A stretch of DNA of 64,000 nt from an uncultured Collinsella sp. (GTDB lineage Bacteria > Actinomycetota > Coriobacteriia > Coriobacteriales > Coriobacteriaceae). The notes under the pieces were generated by a model. The model did no database searches. It was not told the origin of the DNA and worked only from the letters and a program-made list of their open reading frames with translations. The first letter of the stretch is position 1. Each line of letters starts with the position of its first letter. The stretch is from positions 97,876-161,875 of the forward strand of contig UQMD01000003.1 of assembly GCA_900542155.1 (NCBI GenBank), in the 5' to 3' direction. Made by a program: the position numbers and the translations under genes. Below are positions 33,742-44,492 of the stretch, in pieces.

Positions 33742-34161
33742 TTACGCCTCGCGCTCGACCTCGCTCACACATTCATTTTTGATGGTACCGACGAGCGCCT
33801 GCAGCGCATCGACCACATGCGGGCGAATGTCCCCGCCAATGAGCACGAGCATGATATCGTCGCCCACGGTAAGCTCGCCGCTCGCCAGCCACACGCGCAC
33901 ATAGCCGATACCCGGCATCGCGCGCGTTGCCTCGATAGCGGCCTGCACCTTTTCGGCATCGAAGCCAAACACCATGCCGCCCACCTTATGTCCAGGCGCC
34001 ACACCATCTGTCTCGACCCCACGCACCTCGGACTTAGGCGTCGCACGCACCACACCGTTATGCGTCAGGTACATGCCGCACGCAGATGCCGACGAATCGG
34101 CCTTGGCCTCGCGCAGCCAAGCATCAATCGAAGGCATCGGTTTGCCACTTTCAAGCATCAT
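33742..34161 (-). CDS. MoaE-like molybdopterin synthase catalytic subunit
   Basis: A 139-residue protein similar to the large subunit of molybdopterin synthase, which adds the dithiolene sulfurs to precursor Z. Recognisable parts are CGMYLTHNGVVRATPKSEVR, IGYVRVWLASGELTVGDDIM and LIGGDIRPHVVDALQALVG. It is a compact form. No MoaD or other molybdenum-cofactor gene is in the window. Two adjacent ATG codons (34161 and 34158) follow AAAGGGAGAA; the second has better spacing. Confidence 0.72.
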   Translation of the reverse strand: MMLESGKPMPSIDAWLREAKADSSASACGMYLTHNGVVRATPKSEVRGVETDGVAPGHKVGGMVFGFDAEKVQAAIEATRAMPGIGYVRVWLASGELTVGDDIMLVLIGGDIRPHVVDALQALVGTIKNECVSEVEREA

Positions 34162-34181
34162 TTCTCCCTTTTACCGTCGTC

Positions 34182-34217
34182 GAGTAGCTCATTTGGGACG
34201 GGGCTTTTTAGCTACTC
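34182..34217. repeat. Hairpin with ATTTGGGACGGGGC loop, copy A
   Basis: GAGTAGCT (34182-34189) pairs with AGCTACTC (34210-34217). The loop is CATTTGGGACGGGGCTTTTT. A second copy at 63631 has the same loop core but a different, still complementary stem. It lies between the sortase stop (34227) and moaE, where it may end the sortase transcript on the minus strand. Confidence 0.6.
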
Positions 34218-34226
34218 TTGAACAAC

Positions 34227-35225
34227 TTATTCCTCGACCGGCGTGAGCACCATGACGGCGCGCGTATTGCTAAATGACAGCGAGCGGCAGGTCACAAGCG
34301 TTACGACCTTGGTTGCCGAAGCGGCACGATCGGTGGCATCGCTCGCCACGGCAGAGGCACCGGCAAGCATCTCGGACAGGTAATTCTTCAGTCCGTCATC
34401 GCCCTCAAAGTTGGGCGTGCGCGCCTTGGCATACGTGTCCTCGACCACCTTGGTCGCCAGTGGGCGCAACTTATACGTCGCATCGCGCGTAATGTAGTAC
34501 ACGTATTCTATGCTGTCGAACGTCGCCTGATCGGTCGTACCCGAAATCACGTTGAACATCGAACCGTCGTTCATGTGATGACCGTAAATCGTGGTCTGCT
34601 GATCCACCATGCCCGGCGCGGTGTCGTCGCTATCCAAGAAGATGGCTCCCGAGGCATTGGCGGTGCCGTCGAACAGCGTGTTGAGGTACTTGGAGTTGTT
34701 GTTGGTCTGTACCACGGGGTAGTTGATGTTGGTGCCGGGCGCGTAAATCCAACCCACAACCTCGGGATTTGTCTGGGCGAGCGCATTGAAGTCGATAATC
34801 GGCACGCCGCTGGCGTCCTTGTCGCTCACATATTGTTTTTCGATCTTTTGATACGACTCGCTCGCCTGCTTGTAGCCAATCTGGGCATTAATAAAGATGG
34901 CGGCCGCAGCAACGATCAGGCCGATGCCAATGATGATGAGCAAGATGGGGATAACGGAGCGGCGCTTTTTGCGCGGTGGCTCGGTATGGCTCGATGGCGC
35001 GGTATGCGCCGAAGAGCGAGGTGACTTCTTGGCCGTACTGTATGACGAAGGGCGATATGCAGCAGGTGTATCCTGGCGGCGATGCTTCGCCGGCGTCACG
35101 GGGCGTGGCGCGCGCGGCTGCTGAGGAGAGGATGTCCGACCCTGTTGCGGCGCGCGGGCTGCTCCCGACGTGGCTGGATCGGGAATCCGAGAAGCCGAAA
35201 AACGCTTTCCCTGATAGTCGGACAT
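34227..35225 (-). CDS. Class B sortase
   Basis: A 332-residue sortase that would join surface proteins to the wall or build a special surface structure. A Pro/Ser/Arg-rich cytoplasmic region (1-88) precedes one membrane segment (about 90-112, SVIPILLIIIGIGLIVAAAA). The catalytic domain has the histidine in TTIYGHHMNDGSMF, the cysteine in LVTCRSLSFSN and the arginine in NTRAVMVL. AAGGAGAGCC precedes the ATG. No substrate with a sorting signal lies nearby, so it may be a housekeeping enzyme. The long cytoplasmic tail is unusual for sortase B. Confidence 0.9.
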   Translation of the reverse strand: MSDYQGKRFSASRIPDPATSGAARAPQQGRTSSPQQPRAPRPVTPAKHRRQDTPAAYRPSSYSTAKKSPRSSAHTAPSSHTEPPRKKRRSVIPILLIIIGIGLIVAAAAIFINAQIGYKQASESYQKIEKQYVSDKDASGVPIIDFNALAQTNPEVVGWIYAPGTNINYPVVQTNNNSKYLNTLFDGTANASGAIFLDSDDTAPGMVDQQTTIYGHHMNDGSMFNVISGTTDQATFDSIEYVYYITRDATYKLRPLATKVVEDTYAKARTPNFEGDDGLKNYLSEMLAGASAVASDATDRAASATKVVTLVTCRSLSFSNTRAVMVLTPVEE

Positions 35226-35261
35226 GGCTCTCCTTATGCTGCAAATGGACTGGCAGAGCGC

Positions 35262-35726
35262 TTAGGCGTCAGCCATCTCCTGCTTCATCTTCTCGATAAC
35301 CTTGCGGTACTCGGGGTCGCATGCGCCCAGAATCTGCGTGGCGTAAATGGCAGCGTTCTTGGCACCGTTGATGGCCACACAGGCAACGGGCACGCCCGAA
35401 GGCATCTGCACCATCGACAGCAGCGAGTCCATACCACCCAGATCGCTCGTCTTCATAGGCACGCCGATGACCGGCAGTGGCGTAAAGGCCGCCACGACAC
35501 CGCCCAGGTGAGCAGCCTTGCCGGCAGCAGCGATAATCACCTTGATGCCGCGATCGGCAGCAGTCGAGGCCCACTCATGGACCTTCGCCGGCGTGCGGTG
35601 CGCGCTTGCAATCACGAGCTCATAGGGCACGCCTAGCGCCTCGAGCTCGGCGGTGCAACCTTCCATAACGCCCAGATCGGACTTGGAGCCCATGATGATC
35701 CCGACAACCGGCTTCTGATCTGCCAT
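35262..35726 (-). CDS. purE: N5-carboxyaminoimidazole ribonucleotide mutase (PurE)
   Basis: A 154-residue PurE of class I type, which moves the carboxyl group to make CAIR in purine synthesis. It has GIIMGSKSDLGVM, ASAHRTPAKVHEW with the catalytic His, and AAGKAAHLGGVVAA and GGMDSLLSMVQMPSGVPVA. AGGAGGTCTTTGTTT precedes the ATG at 35726. No purK lies beside it. The gene stands 37 bases upstream of the sortase gene and could be cotranscribed with it. Confidence 0.95.
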   Translation of the reverse strand: MADQKPVVGIIMGSKSDLGVMEGCTAELEALGVPYELVIASAHRTPAKVHEWASTAADRGIKVIIAAAGKAAHLGGVVAAFTPLPVIGVPMKTSDLGGMDSLLSMVQMPSGVPVACVAINGAKNAAIYATQILGACDPEYRKVIEKMKQEMADA

Positions 35727-35819
35727 AAACAAAGACCTCCTGTTGAGAGCGGTGACGCGGCGAATCCGCGACCCTTAACTACTGAGAGTAGTATAGCTGC
35801 TCCCGTCCCTGCGGTCTGC

Positions 35820-35911
35820 GGGTGCCCCGCGGCGGTCTGGTGTTTTCATCTCCACTCCGGTTGCTTCGCAAAGTCGTTCAGATGAAAACACCAGACCGCC
35901 GCGGGGCACCC
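35820..35911. repeat. Perfect 32-bp inverted repeat with conserved loop
   Basis: Arms at 35820-35851 and 35880-35911 are exact complements over 32 bases. The arm holds GCCCCGCGGCGGTCTGG and GTGTTTTCATCT. The 28-base loop contains CTCCGGTTGC and GCAAAGTCGTTC. The loop of the repeat at 41076, read on the other strand, is nearly the same, although the arms are unrelated. The element fills much of the 306-base gap between purE and the marR-like gene. Only a promoter-like TATACT (minus strand, near 35790) is otherwise seen there. Confidence 0.85.
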
Positions 35912-36038
35912 TCGACCTACCGGGGATTGCCATGACGTACGTTGGCTGATTTTGTTTGGAATGAAATGTTGACGGTGGCTGATGGGCACAATTGGCCCGG
36001 ATGCATTTCATGATGCACCTAAATGTCTGTCTTTATCC

Positions 36039-36515
36039 TTATAGATTGTCCAGGTAATCGTCGGCATCATAGGTAAGGCTATAGGCTTTATTCAGAATGC
36101 GCACGAGCTCCTGGGCATCGTGCTCGCCGAGCGCTGAGAGTTGTTTCGAGAGCGATGCCACACTCTCGGCATTTTTTTTCGCCGCGAAATCACGGCCTTC
36201 CTCGGTGATGCTCACCAGCACACGCCGACGATCGTTTGGATCGGTCCTGCGCTGAACGTAACCCTTGCTCTCGAGTGAATCCAAGATATGCGACATGCGC
36301 GCACGGGAGAATTTCAGCTTCTTGGCAATCTCGGAGGGAATGACATCACCGTCAATACCCGATAGATACTGTAAAACCGGTGCCTCGCCCACACTGGCGC
36401 CGCCGGCAGCACTCAAGGATCCCTTGGCAAGGGAACGTGAGTACACAATCAGTTTTCGAGCGACGTCATCGTAATCCACTGGGGATATTGTCCTTTGCAA
36501 CTCTAGAAGGGCCAT
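36039..36515 (-). CDS. MarR-family transcriptional regulator
   Basis: A 158-residue winged-helix regulator. The recognition region is PSEIAKKLKFSRARMSHILD, and the wing QRRTDPNDRRRVLVSITEEG is typical of MarR. The ligand, if any, is unknown. The ATG at 36515 has no convincing ribosome site; a GTG 12 codons later has AAAGGA ahead of it and is an alternative. It has no clear target gene: a small membrane protein lies upstream and the large inverted repeat lies downstream. Confidence 0.85.
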   Translation of the reverse strand: MALLELQRTISPVDYDDVARKLIVYSRSLAKGSLSAAGGASVGEAPVLQYLSGIDGDVIPSEIAKKLKFSRARMSHILDSLESKGYVQRRTDPNDRRRVLVSITEEGRDFAAKKNAESVASLSKQLSALGEHDAQELVRILNKAYSLTYDADDYLDNL

Positions 36516-36583
36516 AAAACCGTCATTTGCCGTACATTAGTTAACATTCGCAACAATTATTTATGATACCCCAACGCGGAAGT

Positions 36584-36910
36584 CTATTGCTCGTCCTTCT
36601 TGCGTCGCATAAGCTCCTCAACGTCGACACCAGCGGCCTCGAGCATGCGCTCGACATTCTTTTTGGCGTTGGTCGTGCCGACCTTAAGCACGATCGAAAG
36701 CGGAGTGCCCACCACCAGGCACACGATGCCCACGGGGACACCCCAGCCGGGGCCGCCCTGCATACCCCACATCCCCACCAAAAAGCCAATAGCCACGAGC
36801 GAATAGCCCAGGCGCAGCCAAACGTTGAGCCGCTGAATAGCATCGGTCTGCATCTTTGCCTCGCGGATCAAGTCGTCGCGCGAAAGGTCGTGTCCATGTT
36901 TCTCGTGCAT
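36584..36910 (-). CDS. Small two-helix membrane protein, function unknown
   Basis: A 108-residue protein. A hydrophilic N-terminus (MHEKHGHDLSRDDLIREA) precedes two hydrophobic segments (LGYSLVAIGFLVGMWGM and VPVGIVCLVVGTPLSIVL) and a basic tail (VEELMRRKKDEQ). GAGGAGGACCAT directly before the ATG at 36910 decides the start over an upstream ATG. It lies 69 bases before the MarR gene and may be in its transcript. No family was recognised. Confidence 0.7.
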   Translation of the reverse strand: MHEKHGHDLSRDDLIREAKMQTDAIQRLNVWLRLGYSLVAIGFLVGMWGMQGGPGWGVPVGIVCLVVGTPLSIVLKVGTTNAKKNVERMLEAAGVDVEELMRRKKDEQ

Positions 36911-37053
36911 ATGGTCCTCCTCATGCAAAGTGTGCATCATGTGCAAGTACATCGTTTTTCGAATACGTCATCTTTCAAGAGCAATATAGCGGGTGTCGTG
37001 TAGGCGATGGAGGTCGCTGGCCATATTGCCCTTGAAGGGCGGCGCAAAATCAG

Positions 37054-37083
37054 AAGGCCGTGCGGTTGAGGCCGCACGGCCTT
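37054..37083 (-). terminator. Terminator of the second PTS operon
   Basis: A perfect 12-bp stem, AAGGCCGTGCGG (37054-37065) with 37072-37083, closes on a six-base loop 23 bases after the IID stop. On the minus strand it runs into CTGATTTT, a weak uridine run. Confidence 0.7.
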
Positions 37084-37105
37084 ACAGGGGGCCAGGGGAT
37101 GATGA

Positions 37106-37933
37106 CTAGTAGCTCAGTGCCGGGTCGAAGAAGCCAATGAGAACGCCCACAAATGCGATCACAACGAGGATCAGCATCATAACGATGGGGTTGACCTTCT
37201 TCTTGGTCATCATGTACCAGCAGAAGATGATGAAGACCATGGGCAGCAGGTGCGGATAGATTCCGTCGAGCGTGTCCTGGAACTTACCGCCGCCGGGCAG
37301 CACCAGATTGGGGCTGCAGGTGATGGAGACCCAGGTGGCGCCCACGGCACCGATGACCATGGTACCGACCATCACGATGGAATCACGCAGAGCCTTGGCC
37401 TTGGGGCCGACGAGGGCCTCGACCGCCTTGCCGCCGAGCTCATAGCCCTGGTTGTAGGCAAAGCGCATGCCAAGGAACATGAGCAGGTTCCACACGACAA
37501 TATAGAAGATGGCGCCGAGCGGGGAGCCGCCGGTCGAGAGACCGAGGGCGATACCGAGCAGGATCGGGATCAGGGTACCGACGATCAGCGAGTCGCCAAG
37601 GCCGGCGAGCGGGCCCATGAGGCCGGCGCGGATGCCGTTGATGGCGTCGTCGTCGATGGCCTCGCCGTTTGCGCGAGCCTCCTCGAGGCCGGCGGTGACG
37701 CCGACAATCATGGTGCCGATCTGCGGCTCGGTGTTGAAGAACGCTGAGTAGGTCTGGAGGGCCTGCTTCTGCTCCTCGGGCGTGTCGTAGAGCTCCTCGA
37801 CAATCGGAAGCATGGCGCACAGGTAACCGAAGGTCTGCATGTGCTCCTGCGAGAAGCAGGTCAGGTTGCCATAGGACCAGTTACGGAACGACTTGGCAAG
37901 CGTTTTCTTAGAGAGCTTTTTCTTCTCTGCCAT
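37106..37933 (-). CDS. Mannose-family PTS IID component (second system)
   Basis: A complete 275-residue IID membrane protein. It contains GYLCAMLPIVEELY, AFFNTEPQIGTMIVGVT, MGPLAGLGDSLIVGTLIPIL and a run of C-terminal hydrophobic segments. Comparison with the broken IID at 28182 shows where that gene carries its stop. Its ATG overlaps the IIC stop by one base (TAATG), so IIC and IID are translated together and form the membrane channel. Confidence 0.95.
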   Translation of the reverse strand: MAEKKKLSKKTLAKSFRNWSYGNLTCFSQEHMQTFGYLCAMLPIVEELYDTPEEQKQALQTYSAFFNTEPQIGTMIVGVTAGLEEARANGEAIDDDAINGIRAGLMGPLAGLGDSLIVGTLIPILLGIALGLSTGGSPLGAIFYIVVWNLLMFLGMRFAYNQGYELGGKAVEALVGPKAKALRDSIVMVGTMVIGAVGATWVSITCSPNLVLPGGGKFQDTLDGIYPHLLPMVFIIFCWYMMTKKKVNPIVMMLILVVIAFVGVLIGFFDPALSY

Positions 37934-38790
37934 TAGATGTCCTCCTCTTCCTCACCATCTGAGCCCGAGGCGATAGCTGCCTTGGGAGCGTTTGCGAGGT
38001 CGATCTTGAGCGAAGCGATCTCATAGTTGATCAGGGCGAAGAAGCAGCCGATGCCGGCAGCGGCGATCAGGTTGCAGCCCATAACAGCGGACAGGGTGAA
38101 GCCGAAGAAGAACGTCAGGAAGTCCGTGGGCTTAGAGATGACCTGCTTGAGCAGGATGGCGATACCGACGGTAGGCAGCAGCGAGCCGACGGTAAACAGC
38201 GTCTTCATCGCGATGCCGTCCATGGGCATGTAGGTCTTCATGAGGTCGACCATGGCGGTGCCGCCCATGGTGATGATGAACGTCGGGAGGAACGAGCAGA
38301 CGATGTGACCGATCCAAGGCAGAACGTTGTTGACCAGGTAGAGCTTGTGGAGATCGCCCTTCTCGAGCCACTTCCAGCCCATGCCCTGCCACACCAGGTT
38401 GATGGTGGCGGTGCCATAGAAGAGCACAGTGCCGAGCGTGCCGACGGCGGCACCGAGGGATGCGGCCATGCCGGCAGCCTCAGCGGAGGCGGGATCGATG
38501 CCCGAGTTCTTGATGGCGAGGATCGCCAGCGGGATGCCGATATAGGACACGGCGCGGACGTCGGCGGAGACGGTTCCGCCGGGGGTCACGAGAGCGATGT
38601 AGACAACCTGGATGGCAGCGCCGACGAGGATACCCGTCTGCATATCGCCCATGATGATGCCGACGATGAGGCCGGCGACCAGAGGACGACCCAGAGTGTA
38701 GTTGCCGATCGTCGTGCCGCCCATGCCAGGCAGTGATGCCAGGCAGGCGAACAGGCCGAACAGCGCGGCTTGGAATGCATTGATTGCCAT
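37933..38790 (-). CDS. Mannose-family PTS IIC permease (second system)
   Basis: A 285-residue IIC with multiple hydrophobic segments, GMGGTTIGNYTLGRPLVAG near the start and PGGTVSADVRAVSYIGIPLA. It ends in an acidic tail (SGSDGEEEEDI). It lies third in the IIA, IIB, IIC, IID operon. The sugar may be mannose, glucosamine, N-acetylgalactosamine or another hexose or hexosamine; no catabolic enzyme lies next to this operon to decide. Confidence 0.94.
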   Translation of the reverse strand: MAINAFQAALFGLFACLASLPGMGGTTIGNYTLGRPLVAGLIVGIIMGDMQTGILVGAAIQVVYIALVTPGGTVSADVRAVSYIGIPLAILAIKNSGIDPASAEAAGMAASLGAAVGTLGTVLFYGTATINLVWQGMGWKWLEKGDLHKLYLVNNVLPWIGHIVCSFLPTFIITMGGTAMVDLMKTYMPMDGIAMKTLFTVGSLLPTVGIAILLKQVISKPTDFLTFFFGFTLSAVMGCNLIAAAGIGCFFALINYEIASLKIDLANAPKAAIASGSDGEEEEDI

Positions 38791-38862
38791 GCTTTCCCCT
38801 TTCTTTATTCCTCAGCCCCTTTCACCAAGGGCTGTAGATACCAAAATGCGGCTGGCACCTAA

Positions 38863-39351
38863 CTAGAAGCCAAACTGACCGCGGAACTTGGGCCACTCAC
38901 CGATGGACTTCTCCTTGATAAGGGCGAACTCGACCGTGTAACCGGCGTTGGTGAGATCCTCGAGCGCCTGGGCCTCTTCCTGCGTGATCGACTGGTTGTT
39001 GCCAAGCTTGGTGGTGCCGGGACGATCGTTGCAGGGACCGACGATGATGCGGTCCATGCCGGGCTTAAAGCCAAAATCGACGAGAAGTTCCTTCATGTCG
39101 AGCGGGTTCTTGGTGATCAGGAAGTACTTGGTGTCGGACTTGAGAACCTTCTCGGAGACCTCCTTGAAGTGCTCCTTGGTCCACACGAACGTCTTCTTGC
39201 CCGAGGCACTCTTGTAGGCCTCCTTGAGCACGGGGTTGGACGCTGCAGCGTCGTTGACGGCGATAAGACCGTCGCAGGGATACTCGAGGGCCCAACGGGT
39301 AACGGTCTGTCCATGGATCATACGGTCATCAATACGGATGAACGAAATCAT
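38863..39351 (-). CDS. Mannose-family PTS IIB protein (second system)
   Basis: A 162-residue IIB. The phosphorylated histidine is in RIDDRMIHGQTVTRWALEY. AGGGAGAACGC precedes the ATG. It shares the core fold and motif with the IIB at 29919 but is clearly diverged. There are 72 bases before the IIC gene. Confidence 0.95.
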   Translation of the reverse strand: MISFIRIDDRMIHGQTVTRWALEYPCDGLIAVNDAAASNPVLKEAYKSASGKKTFVWTKEHFKEVSEKVLKSDTKYFLITKNPLDMKELLVDFGFKPGMDRIIVGPCNDRPGTTKLGNNQSITQEEAQALEDLTNAGYTVEFALIKEKSIGEWPKFRGQFGF

Positions 39352-39430
39352 GCGTTCTCCCTTTCTTTATCACCGGGGGTCTTTCCTCTTAACCCCCGCT
39401 CCATCACGAAAATTTGGGCGGATGCGCTGC

Positions 39431-39865
39431 CTAGATGTCGTCGTCCTCGTCGTCGGCGTCATCGGTCGGGACAACGAGCTCGGACATACCGTTCTTGCCC
39501 TCCTGCAGCATCATCTGCTTGAGGGAATCCAGGTCCATGGTGGCAAGCCCCATCATGGCGGTCATAGCCATGGGCAGATTCATACCGCCGAAGGCAATGG
39601 TGTGGGCGAGCAGGCCCTTCTCGGCCAGCGTGTTCATCGCATTGGTGAGCGGCGATCCGCCCAGGATGTCACCAAGCAGGACAACCTCGTCATCGGCGGT
39701 AACGGGAGCGAGCATCGCCTTGACGTTCTCGACATACTCGTCAGCGCCCATGCCGTCCACGAGACTCGTCGACAAGATGTTCGGGGCGTCATTGCCGAGC
39801 ATCTTGAGGACACTGTGCAGTCCGGGAGCGAGCGTTCCGTGACTGACCATTACCAGATACCGCAT
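39431..39865 (-). CDS. Mannose-family PTS IIA protein (second system)
   Basis: A 144-residue IIA and first gene of the operon. His9 in MVSHGTLAPGLHS is the expected phosphorylation site, and LGDILGGSPLTNAMNTLA is the family signature. GAGAGGAGACCGC before the ATG at 39865 supports this start. The C-terminus is a run of aspartates (DDADDEDDDI), matching the acidic tails of its partners. Confidence 0.94.
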   Translation of the reverse strand: MRYLVMVSHGTLAPGLHSVLKMLGNDAPNILSTSLVDGMGADEYVENVKAMLAPVTADDEVVLLGDILGGSPLTNAMNTLAEKGLLAHTIAFGGMNLPMAMTAMMGLATMDLDSLKQMMLQEGKNGMSELVVPTDDADDEDDDI

Positions 39866-39941
39866 GCGGTCTCCTCTCGACCTGCCGTGTGTCGCACGGC
39901 TTTGCTTTTTGCTGAGATTATTGTTGCGCCGGGGCATGTTC

Positions 39942-40006
39942 GGCACAAGAAAATAGTTGCGAACGGCAACTATTCATCGGTTAACGGTAGCAACTATTTT
40001 TGTGCC
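39942..40006. promoter_or_regulatory. Palindromic operator between the PTS operon and its GntR gene
   Basis: AATAGTTGC (39952-39960) and GCAACTATT (39966-39974) form a palindrome, and a further GCAACTATTTTTGTGCC (39990-40006) mirrors GGCACAAGAAAATAGTTGC (39942-39960). Three half-sites thus lie between the divergent PTS and regulator genes. The region is AT-rich and must hold both promoters. The neighbouring GntR protein is the obvious ligand. The rest of the 308-base gap shows no gene. Confidence 0.6.
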
Positions 40007-40173
40007 TAAATTATTTTTTCTTCTAATTATTTTTAAAATAGCAGGTAGATTGCCTGATAAATGTTTTATGTTCCTTATGCACCATACATACCAGCAAGAA
40101 TCGGGCCTGGCATCTCCGGTTTGCCCCGCAGTGTCAGACCATGTCACGTACGCCCACGACATGGAGGTACCCC

Positions 40174-40956
40174 ATGGATATGATCTCGTTTCTCGCCTCC
40201 GAACCCTTCGACCGCAGCGGTGATACGCCGCTCTATGTCCAACTTAAACATCGAATCGCCCTACTTATCGCCAGCCAGGCGTTCGACACCAAGACGCCGC
40301 TGCCACGCGAGCTCGAAATCTGTGAGCGGCTAGAGTTATCGCGCGCGACCGTGCGCCGTTGCTTCCAAGATCTCGTCATCGAGGGGCGCGTGGTGCGCAA
40401 ACGTGGGCAGGGCACGTTCATCAAACCCCAAACCTCAGCACCCGGCATCGACCTGGCCCTGAATTTCAGCGCGCGGATGCAGGAAGCGGGACGGGTTCCG
40501 AGCTCGCAGATTCTCGCCTTTTCAAGCATACCGGCCGTCCGCGGCATCGCCTCCGGGCTCAAAGTGCCCGAAGGGACACCCGTCTGGGAGATTCGCCGCC
40601 TGCGTCTCGCCAACGACAAACCCATGGAGCTCAACTACGTCTATATCCCCGTGTCACTTTGCCCCGAGCTCACACGCAAAGACGTGGATGGCTCGCTCTA
40701 CGCCTATATCGCGGAAAAGACCGGCATCCTGCCCGCAAGCGTCGATGCCGTCTACGAGACGGTCAACCTCGACAAGCATGAGGCGCGCCTTTTGGGACAG
40801 AACACCGGTAAGGCGGCGATGCGCATCGTGCGTTCGACCTACGACAAGACGGGAACCCCGTTCGAGGTAGGCGTGCTCATCAGCTGCGACGGTCAGGCAA
40901 AGCTGCACGTGCACATCGCCGCCGACAAAACAACCTTCACCGCCACAGCCCAATAA
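40174..40956 (+). CDS. GntR-family regulator with UTRA domain, for the second PTS
   Basis: A 260-residue regulator. The winged helix holds CERLELSRATVRRCFQDLVI and RVVRKRGQGTFIKP, and the UTRA domain runs from about residue 95 (PGIDLALNFSARMQEAG) to the end. GGAGGTACCCC precedes the ATG at 40174 (MDMISFLAS). It is divergent from the PTS operon, and the palindromes between them suggest it represses or activates that operon in response to the transported sugar phosphate. Confidence 0.9.
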   Translation: MDMISFLASEPFDRSGDTPLYVQLKHRIALLIASQAFDTKTPLPRELEICERLELSRATVRRCFQDLVIEGRVVRKRGQGTFIKPQTSAPGIDLALNFSARMQEAGRVPSSQILAFSSIPAVRGIASGLKVPEGTPVWEIRRLRLANDKPMELNYVYIPVSLCPELTRKDVDGSLYAYIAEKTGILPASVDAVYETVNLDKHEARLLGQNTGKAAMRIVRSTYDKTGTPFEVGVLISCDGQAKLHVHIAADKTTFTATAQ

Positions 40957-40964
40957 ATCCAAAA

Positions 40965-41002
40965 CGTGGGCGCCGTCGTTCAAACGAACGACGGCGCCCA
41001 CG
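40965..41002 (+). terminator. Terminator of the GntR gene
   Basis: A perfect 16-bp stem (40965-40980 with 40987-41002) closes on CAAACG, 9 bases after the stop. CTCACTTTCTTTTTC follows, giving an interrupted uridine run. Confidence 0.75.
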
Positions 41003-41046
41003 CTCACTTTCTTTTTCAGCCCTAGTCATCGCGCAAAGCCCCTTCG

Positions 41047-41176
41047 GCAGCACACGGTGCAGCCGAGTCACCGTAGGCCGGGGCGGAGGGGGCTGAGTTT
41101 CCCGCTGAGCGACTCTGCTTGCAGCCGGAGCGAAGGGGGAAACTCAGCCCCCTCCGCCCCGGCCGGACAGCTCAAT

Positions 41177-41192
<16 letters not shown>
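41047..41192. repeat. Nested inverted repeat copying the end of carB
   Basis: The inner arms (41076-41103 and 41137-41164) are perfect complements over 28 bases, with a 33-base loop. The loop on the minus strand reads CGCTCCGGCTGC and GCAGAGTCGCTC, close to the loop at 35852-35879. Outside them GCAGCACACGGTG (41047-41059) is the exact complement of 41180-41192, which is the last coding segment of carB. The outer arm is thus an inverted copy of the gene's end. The structure would form at the 3' end of the carB transcript. Confidence 0.85.
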
Positions 41193-44491
<3,299 letters not shown>

Positions 44492-44492
44492 G

